Shown here: piece by piece, positions 49,861 through 61,826 of the stretch
How the letters are laid out: each line of letters starts with the position of its first letter
Numbering within the stretch: the stretch's first letter is position 1
Assembly: GCA_009823395.1 (NCBI GenBank)
Contig: CM020515.1
Location: 13,028,489 to 13,092,488, forward strand
Origin: Thamnaconus septentrionalis
Lineage: Eukaryota > Chordata > Actinopteri > Tetraodontiformes > Monacanthidae
Length of the DNA stretch: 64,000 bases
Direction: 5' to 3'
Notes under the pieces: generated by a model
Database searches by the model: none
Told to the model about the DNA's origin: nothing
What the model saw: the letters and a program-made list of their open reading frames with translations, nothing else
Translations under genes and position numbers: made by a program

Positions 49861-50810
49861 TTTTTGGGTCGTTGTTGTTTTAAGAACATAACAAATGTTC
49901 CCGACTCAAAGGTGTATAATGCTGGAGTTATAATTGATAGCAAACTAAGTTGTCATTACTTCCAAGTTTATTATCTCATGAATGATTATGAGAGAGAGTG
50001 AAAATCTTTTTTTTGCTCGCCTCAGATCCTTGTAACCGGCTCCGCCTCCTTTACCTCTGATCTGCTCCTTCTATAATATTGTGTGTCACCTCTGACTTGT
50101 TCTCTGCACCTCTATTAAAACCTTCGACTTGTTAAACTGTGCTGTTAATGACAGGTTTCCTCTCCTTCCTGTTGTGCTGTATCCATGCAAACAGGCCTCC
50201 AATCAGAAAGTCTGAGTCATGGCCAACACCGGAGCTGACAGCTTGCGCCCCAAGAGCCGGGCGCGACGGCTCGGGGGCCTCGCATCGCACAGGTTTCCTG
50301 TCTTCAGCCGCCAATTACGCTGCTGTCTCTCTGACAGACTTGTGAGTCTGCAGCCGATGGGTTTTCTGAACCGCCGCCTGGCGTGTTTGGCAGTTTCAGC
50401 CTCCTCAGTTCCTCAAACTGGCAGGTCTGATAGAGGAAGTAGCAAATCTCCATTGCTGGGATCTCGGTATCGTTGCCATCTCGGTTCAGCTCTCTATGTA
50501 TAATAATAATAATATGTGTTTGGAGGAGAGTGTGAGGTTGGGATTCTATTATAAAGTTTTTCTTTTCCTTATTATTATTCTTCATATTGTTTGTCCTGTC
50601 TTGACAGATCAATATGTTCATTGGCTGCAATTTTAATGTACATTTTTCAGCATTAAGGCTGGTGTGCTGGCAAAGAATGACATTGACATATATTTTTTTT
50701 TTATCACATAAAATTCATAAAACTGATTGTGCTTTTTTCTTTGTGGTCAGAAATGAAGCTAAGAAGCATTTTCCAGCATCCATGAAGGCTGTAGGGGGTT
50801 AAACCCTATG

Positions 50811-50836
50811 AATATATATGTATATATATGTATAAC
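50811..50836. repeat. ATATATGT short tandem repeat
   Basis: Three imperfect units of ATATATGT. Confidence 0.8.
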
Positions 50837-51249
50837 TTATTCCAAAACCCTTGTGCCTTCTCATGTAATATGTAGGCCTTTTTTTTTTTTAATCAAATAA
50901 TGAAAAACTTCTACAGGAATTTTAAGTCTATTTTCTTTTCTTTTTGACTCCTCCTCCTCCACGCCCCCACGCCATCCTTCACATGGCGGGAGAGGGACAT
51001 GTTGGAATGCGTACAGATGACTAACAGCATTAAGGGGTGCCGAGGGCGGATGAGCAGCCGAGAGCCATCACATTAGACGACACTTCAGCGGTTCCGACAA
51101 AAGAAATGTGGAGGAGCTGCGGCCACTCGGCTGCAGGGCTGGAAACGCTGCTCTGACACACGCTTGTCAGCACTCTCGCCAGACATCTCGCCGTCGCCAT
51201 GGCGACCCTCAAGTGTTTTCTTTAATAACAGACAACTGTAAGGCTTTCG

Positions 51250-52020
51250 CCAGCGCTGCTCCTCCACCACCACCAACGCCCCCTCGCGTGCACGCGCGCG
51301 CACTTACTCATACTTTAAGGACACCTGTCAGTGTGGAGCCGAGACTGACGAGCGGCGACCGAGGCCACGCTCGGTGAACGCACGGAGACCTCACAGAAAG
51401 GGGGTAGGAGAGGTGTGGGGGGGTGTGTGTGGCGTCATCGAGAAGAAGAAAAAAGAACGAGAGGAAACGCCTGGAGGGTCTTGACAGAGAATCGTGTCTG
51501 ACGCGCCGCCGGCGCTCAGCGAGGGCAAAACTTTTGACTTATCGTTTGCGGAGACACGTTTGGAGGCCTGCATGCGATTCTATCACAACGCTGTCCGATG
51601 GTATCCGTCACCTCGGAGGGATCCGGGTGGGTTTGGGGGGCTGGGGAGGGGGGTTGGGCTTCGAATGGAGCGGCGACGCACTTCGGTCACGTCCCATTGC
51701 TCTAAGCCGGATAGCGCGGCGGCTGTTTACATGCCAGCGCCCTGGACACCCGGGGGGCCTCGGGAAGGGGGGCGGGGCCTCCTCGTCGTTGCTCCGCCCC
51801 CCGCTCTTCTCTCGCCTCTTCCCCCACAACGCCCAGACCCCCCCATCCTCCACTTCCGATGCCTGTCGTCTCACAATCACTGTTTGTGCTTCCCTCCACC
51901 TGTCGGGGCGAACGTGACAGACGTGATTTGCTCGCGCTCGCAATAAACCCGAGCTGTCAGAGAGTAAATCTGTCGCCGGCGGGCCTCGGCGTCCGTCTCC
52001 GTCTCACAATAACAGCCTCA
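51250..52020. promoter_or_regulatory. CpG-rich block with G-quadruplex-type runs
   Basis: Frequent CpG at 51.27-51.56 kb and 51.66-52.00 kb; between them 51625-51658 has five closely spaced runs of three to six guanines. Looks like a CpG island. An acceptor-preceded short frame (52056-52124) stands just downstream. No core promoter element could be assigned. Confidence 0.35.
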
Positions 52021-52055
52021 GACGGAAAAAATGCATTTTTTTCATGTCTCTGCAG

Positions 52056-52124
52056 ATCAAGGAGCGATATCTGCTGACTTGGCTCGATGGCCGCGAGTGC
52101 GTCGGATGCTCAATTAAAAACTGA
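52056..52124 (+). other. candidate short terminal exon
   Basis: TTTTTTTCATGTCTCTGCAG is a good acceptor; phase-0 reading gives IKERYLLTWLDGRECVGC, four more residues and TGA (52122-52124). G+C is roughly 50, 41 and 64 per cent at codon positions one to three, the order expected for coding sequence, but 22 codons are too few to decide. The peptide is unrecognised. Confidence 0.15.
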
Positions 52125-55100
52125 AATTGATATGTTTTTTTCCCCTTGTATTTGTGGAGGAGTTTTAAAATGGGCTCTTTGTAGCAGAATGACAGGCCCT
52201 TTTGTCAATTGTTAAAAGTAAGTTCAAGGTGACCCCGTTTAAAAAAATAAAAAATAAAAATCATCATTTTATTTCATGAAAAAAATGGAGGTGCTGCAAT
52301 CAGGTGTAATACAAAACACACACAGGATGAACAGGATGAAAATGTTTCTTTCCGCTTATTAACTGCAAATCGTCGACAAACAACTGCAGCCAAACTTCCT
52401 GTTCCCAAAGGTTTGGCTGCATTCGTAAATCGTTGCGAGGGCAAAGTAATAAACTGGAAGGAGCAGATGTTATTAGGCCTGATTGTCGTCTGCGTCAATC
52501 ACCCGGCACTGGGAGAGGTGGCTGTGCGCTACGCGGGCACGACAGTCGAAACCATGGGAGCGTCTATCAAATCGTGAAACTGGAGACGCTCCTATTATTG
52601 CGTTATTATACAGGATGGCTGTACATTGTCGTGCAGGCTTTCCGATGGGAAAGTGGAAACTGCTGCACCTTCCCTCACTCGACAAATACGTCATGATCAC
52701 CTGCAGGTTTTGTGTTGCATGATTACCTGAATCTTTTGACTCTATTTGCATGCAGATTTGTTTGTAAGAAAAAAAAAAGCTAATTTGTAACCAGTAAAAG
52801 AGAAAATAAATGCTTGTATGTTTGGATTCAGGAGGGCTATGTCGATTTGCTATTGCTAGCGCAGCTAGTTACTAGAGCCGGTGTCTTCTTTTGCTTACCG
52901 GGGACAATACTAGCAACATGAAAGCATTGTGTGATTACCAGAGATTGCAGTGTTTTAAACATGCATCTACAGTCAGAAGTACAGCAGGAACATGTAGCTG
53001 GAGCAGTCTAGTTCTTGTAAAACTGCTGTCATTGCAGTGTCCACGCTAATGTCTTTAGAACTTGTTGTACTCCAAGCAGCTTGTATCAAACCTTTCTTGC
53101 TCTTGTATCTCATGTCTTTGGGGAGCCCACTGTTAAAAGGTTTTTTGGGGGGGCTAGTAAGATAGATGGGAACATTTTCAGAGCTGAAATCCAAGCAGTC
53201 TTGCCGCTCCGCAAGGCTAGCACAGTTGAGTGTTAAAAACCAGAGGAAATTTCTGTGAACCTAAGTATTAACTAGCAGCATGTGGCAAATGACTTGTCTG
53301 AGAGAGGCTTTCTAAAAATTTTCATTATTAATACATTTGTTCTGAATTCAAGTGCAGCCCAATGGAGCCGCTCGAGGCTCAGGGAACAATGACTCGACTC
53401 GTCCTGCGAGATTTCATGCTTTTGATCGTGGCTCTTCCGTGCAATAACACCGACCTCACAATCTTTCCTTTATGGTCTGAACAAGTTGGCATGCGTCCGC
53501 ACGCGGCAGCGAGCCAGCAATATGGCAACGCTGGCCAAGAGCGGGGAAACACATTACGAGCAGAATCCATGTAGTTTGTCATCATTTGAAGCAAAGCTCG
53601 GCCCATGATCCCATAATCACTGTGAACCCGAATAACAAAGAACAGACCAGGCAAGTGAATCTGATTCAAAGCAATTTGTTCGATCGTAGGAAGCTGGCCA
53701 GTGGAAACTCAGACCCCGTGTAAGTTCCACCGCGTTCAAGAGAGGGCGCTAATGGAATTCTCGCATGATATTGTGTTTTATTCAAGACAATGATAAAAGG
53801 CAGTGAATGTTTGGGAATTTCCTTGTGGCTCTGCATCAGCTGTACTGTAGCTAGCAAACCGAGAATTCTGACTTGCTACAAATCGGACATTCCGTCGGCC
53901 AGACACTGTCGACCAATAGCGATCGATCCTCTACAAAATGATAGTTGGCTTCATGCTCAACTGAGTTGTTGGTCCAAAAGAAGAAAAAAAAGTTAAGAAC
54001 TTTTTCCAGCTTTTGCTGTGAGCGCAAACACCACTAATCTTTAAATTTCCCCTTTCATGTTCAAGTTCTGTTTTTTTTTCTCCCCCCTCGTGTGATTTCC
54101 AGTTTAATTTATCGTCTTTGGAACATTCTCAGCAGTATCAGAGACCTGCTCTTGCTGAGATTGCTTTGACATCATCAGCGGGCTGAACTCAGGCGCAATA
54201 GAACTTTCACTTCTCTCTATGTTGTCACGTCTGTCTGACAGGAGTGATGACATCATGCAGACACATTTCCAACAAGCCTTCAAAGGGGGAAGTTTTTTTG
54301 TTTTTTTTGTTTGTTTTTTTTATATCTGTTGCTACATGTGTGGTTGTGTCAGGCGTCACCACAGTCAAGTGACGCGCTAACTGGGATCCAGTTCTAACCT
54401 CTGGGGTTTTAGCTTCGCCTTTTCTGCCACGGTGGTTGAAATTGCACTTTAGCTCTAAGAGGTGTCAGAGCCTCGCATGTTTTCCTGTCGTGTTTTTTTG
54501 TTTTTTTTTCACATGGTCTTTTCAATGTGTTTCCCGAGGTCAGTGTGGGAGGTAAACATTTGTAATTACACTTTGCAAAAAGCAGCAGCTGACATGACGA
54601 GGGGTCAACACGTGCGAGAGCTTTCCCGTAAACGACAAAAGCCATAAGCAGCAAAAAGGTCAAAAAGCTGCGATGGAAATTCCAGATTTTCTACCTCTGA
54701 TTGGAAGTTCTGCTGAGCTTCAACGACATAGCCAAACAAGAAAAATAAATAAATGAATAAATAAATAACCGCATTACCTCCTCTCACGCATGTGTAACTG
54801 GCATGTGACGGACATCCGTGCACAAAAAACACTCGCAAAACAACAACAAAACATGGAGCAACAACAAAACATGGAGCTCAAACCATTGAAACCCGCTGCT
54901 CAGGAAGCAAATTTATGGTGAGAACACAGCAGAGAGCAAACAAGCCGAGGAAGCTCGGGATGGTCTTTGAATACTAATTCCACCGCTGTAGCTCAGAGGC
55001 TCCAGCACATGGGGCAGCTGGAATTTGGCAGAGAGCAGGAACTCTTCCAGCGGCGGGAGGTCGCTTCTTTGAGCAACAAACGCTAAACCATCAACATTTG

Positions 55101-56167
55101 TCCTAATTTATTTACTCACTTCCTACTTTATATTTCTGCTGAAACAGACAGTGCCATTGCAGGGGGGTCTTCTTTTGTGAAAAGGTCGACCCCTCCGGCA
55201 CCTGAGTGCTTTTTTGTGAGTAGAACGATGGCGTCTGAATTAGTCCGGTGTCCACACATGCTCTCCAGGCCAAACCCCGGCTTCACTCCTTTGCCCATGT
55301 GCGGAGGAGGGTGGAGGGGAGGGTGGGGCTCTAAGTGAAACACATCCTGGCCTCCCCATCAATAATCTGGACCCTTATGTTTTTCATTTTTTCCTAGAAT
55401 GTCTGGTAATCCCGCGGCCCCTGGGGCTGTAACGACCAGGGATTAATCCGCGCTTAATGGGAATGGTGGGTACGACACGGCTCCCGCATTGCCAGCGCCA
55501 GCCTATAAGAAGTGGGTCAACTGCCAAGGGTGAGGGTGATTAAGGTTTGTCTGCTTGACAGGCACCCGCAGCAGTCGGTCAACCAAGGCACCTTATTCCA
55601 TTTTATTCAATTTTTTTGGCCCTTGGTGGAGGTTAAGGGTGTTGGTGCTTGCCCAAAGACACAATGAAACCACTAGACCTGCAGGAACGGGAGATCCTGC
55701 CCTGCACGTCTGCACAGAGGTTGCTTTAATTGCGCATTGATTTATCTTTGTTCTTGCGACTGCAGCTCATTGCAGAAACTGCTGACTGGACCAGAAGTCT
55801 GGCAGTGGAGCTGAGGCATGCACGGGCTTCTCAGATATGTCTTGTTTTCAGACTCCTCCTGCTGCTACCCTGCACTGGTTCTTATCTGATTGCAACTCAC
55901 TCACCTAATAATCTCAAACAACGCTCTTGATGAAACGCTCATGATCGCGCTCAATTCTGACACCTCGTAGAGCTTTCAGCACCTTCGTGTATTAACTTGC
56001 AGAAGGGGGCCAAATAATGTGAACTACTGTCGATCAGTCGGTGTCATATTCTGCTGCTTACACACCAGGAAGTCACTTTGTGAAAGGTTTGTCGCTGTTC
56101 CCGTGCAAGCTAGAAATCCACCGGAATCATGGAAGGAGGAAGTGGCAAGTTGGGTGAAGGCCCAACA

Positions 56168-56170
<3 letters not shown>
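52125..56170. other. non-coding block
   Basis: Largely featureless. A run of T-rich tracts lies at 54.06-54.32 kb and 54.49 kb, and (AAAT)n at 54743-54768. Frames of 60-103 codons look random. The stretch 52.83-53.22 kb, with several GCTAG strings, has a repeat-like feel but no identifiable family. Confidence 0.45.
54743..54768. repeat. (AAAT)n tetranucleotide repeat
   Basis: About six AAAT units with one G substitution. Confidence 0.88.

Positions 56171-56224
<54 letters not shown>
56171..56224. repeat. (TC)27 microsatellite
   Basis: Pure TC tract of 54 nt, homopyrimidine, and able to form triplex DNA. Confidence 0.97.
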
Positions 56225-56226
<2 letters not shown>

Positions 56227-57221
56227 CTCACTGCATGCCGCGCAGGCGTTTAGCCGTCGGGCCGCCCCCGCCTCGTCTTTGTAGCGCTGCCATTTGTGTG
56301 TTCCTGTTTGGCTGTAAAAGTGTCAAACATGCGGCTTTTAAACAGCCCCCGCCGTATGGATGGTAATTATATCGCAATACTTAGTTAAACTTCATGGTTC
56401 ACGGTTTATTGTGGCAGAACCATAATGCCAAACAGGTGACGGGGAGGCGGTGCCGCCGACTCTGGGACTTTGGGATTGGGCAGCTCTCACCCATATATTC
56501 TTAACTGATGTGTCACCCCCTCCCTCCTTAACCCCCCCCCAACCCCTCCCTGCACTGTCCCAACCCTCAACCCCCTCCAGAACCAGAGCCGGCCCATTAA
56601 TGACATCCAGTTTTTTGGGAGGCGGTAATCAGGCTACTTTTATGTGGCAGCAATAAAATTGCTCTTCGCCCAGGCTTTTGCATGGTGCAGCTCTGGGCAG
56701 TCGACCATTACATGAAAATAAACCTAATTATTCACCGTGCTGCCGAAACTGTGGCCTCTGAGTCCTGCAGCTGCAAAATCGTTCCCGTGCTCCGGTTTCA
56801 GCTCATGGGGGCCAGCGTGGGCTCCTCTGCCTCCGTGCAGCCAAACCCAAAAAGACCAAGTCGATTGATTCACTTATCCAATAAGCCCGACAGTGGCCTC
56901 CAATCAACATCATCATCAGAGCCCGTCTACCGTAATAAATCGCGGGAAGTCTCGCCTTTCAGGGCCGTAACTCCGTCCTGATGTCGGCGGGTTTCGAACA
57001 AACGTTACCGCAGCGTGCATATCTGGTAAATCGTAATCCAATAATTCCCATTTGGACATGGCTGCATATGTAAATGAGAGCAGAGGGGAGTGTGTGGCAA
57101 AGATGAGGATGGTGCAAGGCCCAAGCGTTCAGTAAAAACGTGGAACACATGTGTTTCCGGCTTTTGTGCATAAATGTAGTCAGATGGCTTTGTTCTTTTG
57201 CAGTGGCCCCTCTGAGAGAGA

Positions 57222-57223
<2 letters not shown>
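56225..57223. other. non-coding block, motif-rich at 56.7-57.1 kb
   Basis: C-rich at 56.52-56.58 kb. The part from 56.69 to 57.08 kb has few simple repeats, balanced composition and several factor-type motifs (including the POU-like pairs at 57016-57075), the look of a conserved non-coding element. Confidence 0.35.
57016..57075 (+). promoter_or_regulatory. two TGCATAT...GTAAAT POU-type motifs
   Basis: TGCATATCTGGTAAAT (57016-57031) and TGCATATGTAAAT (57063-57075) share both half-sites at different spacing; the second is close to overlapping octamer halves. Repetition 47 bp apart supports a shared binding function. Confidence 0.3.

Positions 57224-57263
<40 letters not shown>
57224..57263. 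repeat. (GT)20 microsatellite
   Basis: Perfect GT tract of 40 nt. Confidence 0.96.
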
Positions 57264-57264
<1 letters not shown>

Positions 57265-57761
57265 GGTCCCCACATCTCTCCAGCGTCTTCATGCTTCGTC
57301 CCTCCAGGCGGCCGCAGACCACTCCGCCTCTTCCTCCTCCTCCTCCTCTGAGTCGTCCCTCCTCAGGCCTGTTGCTCCGTGCGAGGCGCTGCGGCGGGCA
57401 TAACTTTAAATATCTGTGACCAGAATAACTGTATTATGACGGGGGTTGGCGGGAGTGGGTGGGCCGGAGGTGCCGGAGGGGCCCGACGGGCGGCGCTTTC
57501 CAAATAGATTGGAAAAGGAGACGTGGACTCCGCCAGTTGCATCGCCCCGCACGGGTCCGAGCGAATGTGGAAGTGTCGCCCTCGCCGCGGTAGACGGGGG
57601 CCCATTGCTCGGGCAGCTCGTGCACACCGCTGGGAATGTGACAGCGAGAAGAAGAGACTGAGAGAGACGGAGAGAGAGCGACAGGGTGTTGCATATAGGT
57701 CTCGATAATGGCAATAATAATCACTTTGCACCCTGTCTAGACAAGGAACGGTTAAATTGGG

Positions 57762-57764
<3 letters not shown>
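57264..57764. promoter_or_regulatory. CpG-rich block
   Basis: GC-rich with dense CpG at about 57.30-57.62 kb, lying between two GT tracts. The reading frames are driven by the base composition. Possible CpG island; no promoter element identified. Confidence 0.3.

Positions 57765-57840
<76 letters not shown>
57765..57840. repeat. compound (GT)18(GA)20 microsatellite
   Basis: A GT tract switches to a GA tract at about 57800 with no linker, giving a Z-DNA-prone half beside a triplex-prone half. Confidence 0.96.
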
Positions 57841-57842
<2 letters not shown>

Positions 57843-60222
57843 TTTGGTAGGGGGTGGCTGGGGGAGGCACTGCTGGAATGGGTGAGTAAAGTGAGCATTC
57901 TATTGAGGTCTTAGTTTGGCTAATCTCCCCCATGTGACAGCGCAGCCAGATTTGCTGCCATGGAATGCCACAGGCTGTTGTGCCGCGGGACAATGAGAGA
58001 CAGAGGCTTAAGCCACAGGGGGGCAACACTCGGCCGTCTCGGAGAGCGCCGCAGCGGCACGGCGAGACGGGAGGAAAGAAAAAAAATATAATCATAAAAA
58101 AAAAAAAAGCTGTTCTCATGGTTCGCACATACGCGGACGAGCACACGCTCTCTGTTCTCAGACACCCTCCACAGTCAACATCGACAATGCCAAATATCAG
58201 CTGAAGGTTGACTGGTCACATTCAGTCACATTCAGCCGAGCACAGAGGACAATTCCTGCCATCCACCTCCGTGGCACTTTCTGTCTTTTTCAGTCATTTC
58301 GCTTTCGCGTTTCTACTCCTGAAAGCAGAGCGTGCCACGGTCAAACCAGCGCAACCTCTTTTTTTCTTTTTCAAAAATGAATGGACAAACCATCTACCAG
58401 TCGCTTCACAATGAATCCTAACAACAAAAGCTGACGAGAACGGAAAAAGAATCAAAAGCCGCACACCGAAACTTTGAAACTCGCCATCCGTCAGAGAACA
58501 GGAACAAGGCAAAAATACTTCCGGCCAGATTCTATATAATTTCCCTAAATAAATTCCGCGGCTTGCCCCCTTTCGCTTTAAGGAGTTTGTAATGAAGCAC
58601 ATCAGTTTTCTATTGGGGCCTGATGCAGCAGAGCTACTGTGAGGATGCCGCGTTTAGTCAAAGTCAAAGAAGCCGAGAGAAGACGGCTCTGAGTGGGTGA
58701 AGTGGGCACACGGTCGGAGAGCCAGAGCGAGGATGACCAAGCAGTCACCCACCCAGCCCCCACTCCCCCCTCCTCATCTGACTTCAGCCCAACCACATCT
58801 GCTCTGCAGCCGCGCAGCAGTTTCTTTTTTCTGTGTTGTTTTTTTTTTTTTTTTACCCACAAATTCCAGTGCTGCGGTCGGAGACAAGCATACAGGTCCC
58901 GAGGGTGGTTTCCTCTGCTACCTAATTTTCTCTGTTTTTCCGCCGTCCTCTCGATGCCACAGGGGAATGAGACATAAACTAGCAGCGGCAAGTGTCTTAA
59001 TTTTCACCTCCTTCTCCTCCTCTGCTGTCCGACGGCGGACTCACACTTTGGTTGAACGCGTCTTAATCGTTGCTGATGCCAATCGCCGTCTGCGGCGTGT
59101 GTGAAACACCCTGCAGATGGTGGCTGCCGGTGGGCAGACACTCCTCAAACAGCGGCGGCAGCCTCGTTGAGGTGAAGGGACTTATCATTTTGACCTCGCA
59201 CCCCCCCCGGCTTAGCCGTTGACTGGAAATCAGCTCTTCGGAGGATGCTGTTATGATCTGGATGCTGGAAAAAAAAAGGGGGCAGATGACACTAATACGG
59301 ATTGCAGGGGGCAAGATGTCTGTTTAAAAATGGAAGACAGGGTTGTCACGGCTATCAGTGATTTTTGCTTTGTTGTTACAAAATTCCCTTCACCGTTTTT
59401 CCCAATGGTAACGTGAGTCTCTCTCCAGTCAGTGAGCTCCCCATCTAGGAGAAAAGTCCGTCTTTTACTTCTTTTTCCTGCTCCACCCTCTCATAAAAAA
59501 CACACGGTTATGGAAATCATCCCTTTGTGATGTCACAAAGAGCGCCTCCGACGACATGCTGTTTTTCTTTCCCGACAAACGTGCGGTACGATCGATAGAG
59601 CATTGGTTCCAGCAGGGAGGCGAAGCCCGGCTCTCTCTTTTTTTTTGCAGGAGACTGTAATCAGCGGGCTAAATGTGCTGCAGACCTGCTGATCTGATGA
59701 ATGTTTACATTTGATAATTAATCTTCAAGGCTGTTTCGGCGGGAAAATCATGTAATACAGGATCATTAGGTGGAGCTTTTTTTGTTTTGGATAAAGTAGC
59801 TGGAGCATATTGTTGATTTTAAGCTGGACAAATTGTCTCTTTAATATATACATATATGTAAAAAAAAAGTTGGACAATCCGACATGCAATAATTGCCGGG
59901 TGGCGCTGAAAATCCAGGCTAGCGTCAGCGATGCAAAGACGTTTGCTAAGTTGTTGTCGGCTTTGATAAATTTACATTCAGGCCGGCAGTAAAAAGTGAT
60001 CTGTGTCACAGATTCAAAGGCTCAGCCTCAATCCCCTCTGACCCATCCAGCCTTTCACAAACCAGCCAAATCCCCCAGAGCCCCAGATCTCCAGTCTGGG
60101 ACGGACGTGAGAATCCTTGTCTAGAAGCGGTAAGGACATGCAGTTCTGTCAATGTCAACTCCGCCCCTTGCACCCCCACCCCCACCCCCTCCTCTGATGC
60201 TTTAATTAAAGAAATAATCAGG
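57841..60222. other. non-coding block
   Basis: Includes A and T runs at 58.10 and 58.84 kb, and a stretch at 59.66-59.99 kb with TGATAATTAATCTT and GATAAATTTACATT that could be regulatory. No coding evidence. Confidence 0.45.
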
Positions 60223-60237
60223 ATTTGCATCACAAAG
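60223..60237 (-). promoter_or_regulatory. SOX-OCT composite site
   Basis: Read on the minus strand: CTTTGTGATGCAAAT, that is a SOX site (CTTTGT) joined to a perfect POU octamer (ATGCAAAT) with the spacing of the classic SOX2/OCT4 element. The surroundings (TTTAATTAAAG about 20 bp away and a balanced, non-repetitive flank to 60.30 kb) look like an enhancer. Binding is not proven. Confidence 0.45.
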
Positions 60238-60876
60238 GCGCCGGGGCTCTTACCATTAGTGGCCCGTTTGCCATCAGAGGTCTAATGAAAATGTAACATC
60301 ACCTAAAGCCCTCCTTCACAGATTCTCAGATTAGCCATAGCCGACTCGAGGAGAAAGCTCAGACCTTAAGTTGGTTTAATTCTTTTGTGCGATAAGCATC
60401 GGCGCCCCCTCCACCCACCCACCCACCCAAATCCAGCCGCGGCCAAATCCTCTCGAGAGGAGCCGAGAGTGGCGGAGAGACGAGGAGGAGAGGAGTGGAG
60501 GAGGAGCGGCCGGGAGAGGAGGAGAGGAGGAGAGGAGGAGAGGAGGAGAGGGGACGGGACAGGAGCGGAAGAGGAGGAGAGGGGAGCCGGGGCGGCCGCA
60601 AGCAGGCTTCAGCCAGACCCCTCCTCCCCTCGGCCTGCCTCCGCCCCTGTGCCCTCCCTCCTCAGCTGTCCCGGCCCACAATAGGCCGAGCATCTTTTGT
60701 GGCATTAACGGTTTGTAGGAGCGGGAGAACAATGTATGAGAAGTGAGGAGCGCGGGGTTCCCACACACAGGGCCCGACACGTCCCACCTCCCCCCACCAC
60801 CAGCGCCGCCGCCGCCGCCACCGCGCCACCCCTCGGTGATGGCAACCTGCACACAGCTGATCGCGGACCCCCCGTT
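60238..60876. promoter_or_regulatory. GC-rich block with purine tandem repeat
   Basis: From about 60.40 kb the sequence is very GC-rich with CpG clusters at 60.43-60.48, 60.56-60.60 and 60.80-60.83 kb. It contains the GGAGGAGA repeat. Could be a CpG island; the 189-codon minus frame across it is low complexity. Confidence 0.3.
60513..60554. repeat. (GGAGGAGA)5 purine minisatellite
   Basis: About five tandem 8-nt units of pure purine. Confidence 0.88.
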
Positions 60877-60915
60877 CCCCCCCCCCCCTTTTTTTATTTC
60901 ACACCAAAAAAAAAA
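60877..60915. repeat. C12-T7 then A10 homopolymer cluster
   Basis: Twelve cytosines join seven thymines; ten adenines follow within ten bases. Confidence 0.88.
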
Positions 60916-61708
60916 GCACTTCCCTCCGCATGAACGTACACGCACGCAGCAAAATAAACAATTGGCGCGGATGTTTGCTTATGTTTAATGCATGAGGCGG
61001 GATTTACGGCGCTGGAGGTGGGGGGTGGGGGATGGAGGGGGTCGGCGAAGTTGATGTCGGCGTAAACAAGCGCGCACACGCACACATGCACGCACGCACA
61101 CGGGCGAACAACAGGCAGGAACTATACCGCATGTAGTTTAATTGCCCCGTGAGGCCGTGCAGGCCGAGGGAGGAGAAGCAGAGGGAAAAAAGAAAGGAGC
61201 AGGCTTTTGTTGCGTGGAGGGTGAGGGTTCGTCTGGCATCTTGATTAATTTGTACTGTCATATGTGGGAGGGGTCTTTCACCAGGGGGTGCAGGGTGGGA
61301 ATGTCACTCCAGGTCCCCTGTCAAATGGACTGACACCGCTCGGCCGCTGGGCCTCCATGAATTGATCGCGACCGTCCGATCCTGGCCCAGTCCGGCTCAG
61401 GCTTCGCTCAGCCGGCCTGTGAAGAGAAACTTTTTCCCACACGACCGAAAGCACAGGACGCTAAAGTTTATTTTTGTTTTTCCGCAACAGTTTATCAAAA
61501 ACTAAACAGCACTTCCTTGACACTTCACTCATACAAAAGGTGACTCCTCTGTCTTCTGGAAGACATCAGCAGATTTCCAAATACCAGTGTGTTGATGAAT
61601 TCAGATCCAGTAAACAAAAGGAGAAAATTGCATTCACACTTTGGAACGATGTTGTCCAGTCCAGTTTCCCTCCTAATGCCTGTTGAATGTGAGGATTTTG
61701 TCAAAGAG
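60916..61708. other. non-coding block
   Basis: G-rich at 61.01-61.05 kb and an imperfect CA/CG tract at 61.06-61.11 kb. Nothing else recognised. Confidence 0.45.
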
Positions 61709-61735
61709 ATATATATATATATATATATGTATTTA

Positions 61736-61796
<61 letters not shown>

Positions 61797-61826
61797 TTAT
61801 ATATGTATATATATATATATATTTAT
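61709..61826. repeat. AT-rich microsatellite with a duplicated module
   Basis: (AT)n broken by the module ATGTATTTATATATGTATAT, which appears at 61727-61746 and again at 61791-61810, 64 nt apart. Self-complementary and prone to extrusion. Confidence 0.93.

Larger units (their letters stand above)
49250..51249. other. non-coding block
   Basis: Apart from the LINE tail at 49.79-49.86 kb and a short ATATATGT repeat at 50811-50836, nothing is recognised. A minus-strand stretch at about 50.35-50.49 kb (EICYFLYQTCQFEELRRLK) reads coding-like but lacks splice sites. Confidence 0.4.

Noticed and set aside
50350..50490. Minus-strand EICYFLYQTCQFEELRRLK reading
   Set aside because: Looks protein-like but lacks both splice sites and a third-position bias.
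60376..60945. 189-codon minus-strand frame, the longest in the window
   Set aside because: It crosses GC-rich and purine-repeat DNA and reads Gly/Pro/Ser-rich low complexity with no domain pattern. With a stop frequency near one in twenty, about one frame of this length is expected by chance in 64 kb.
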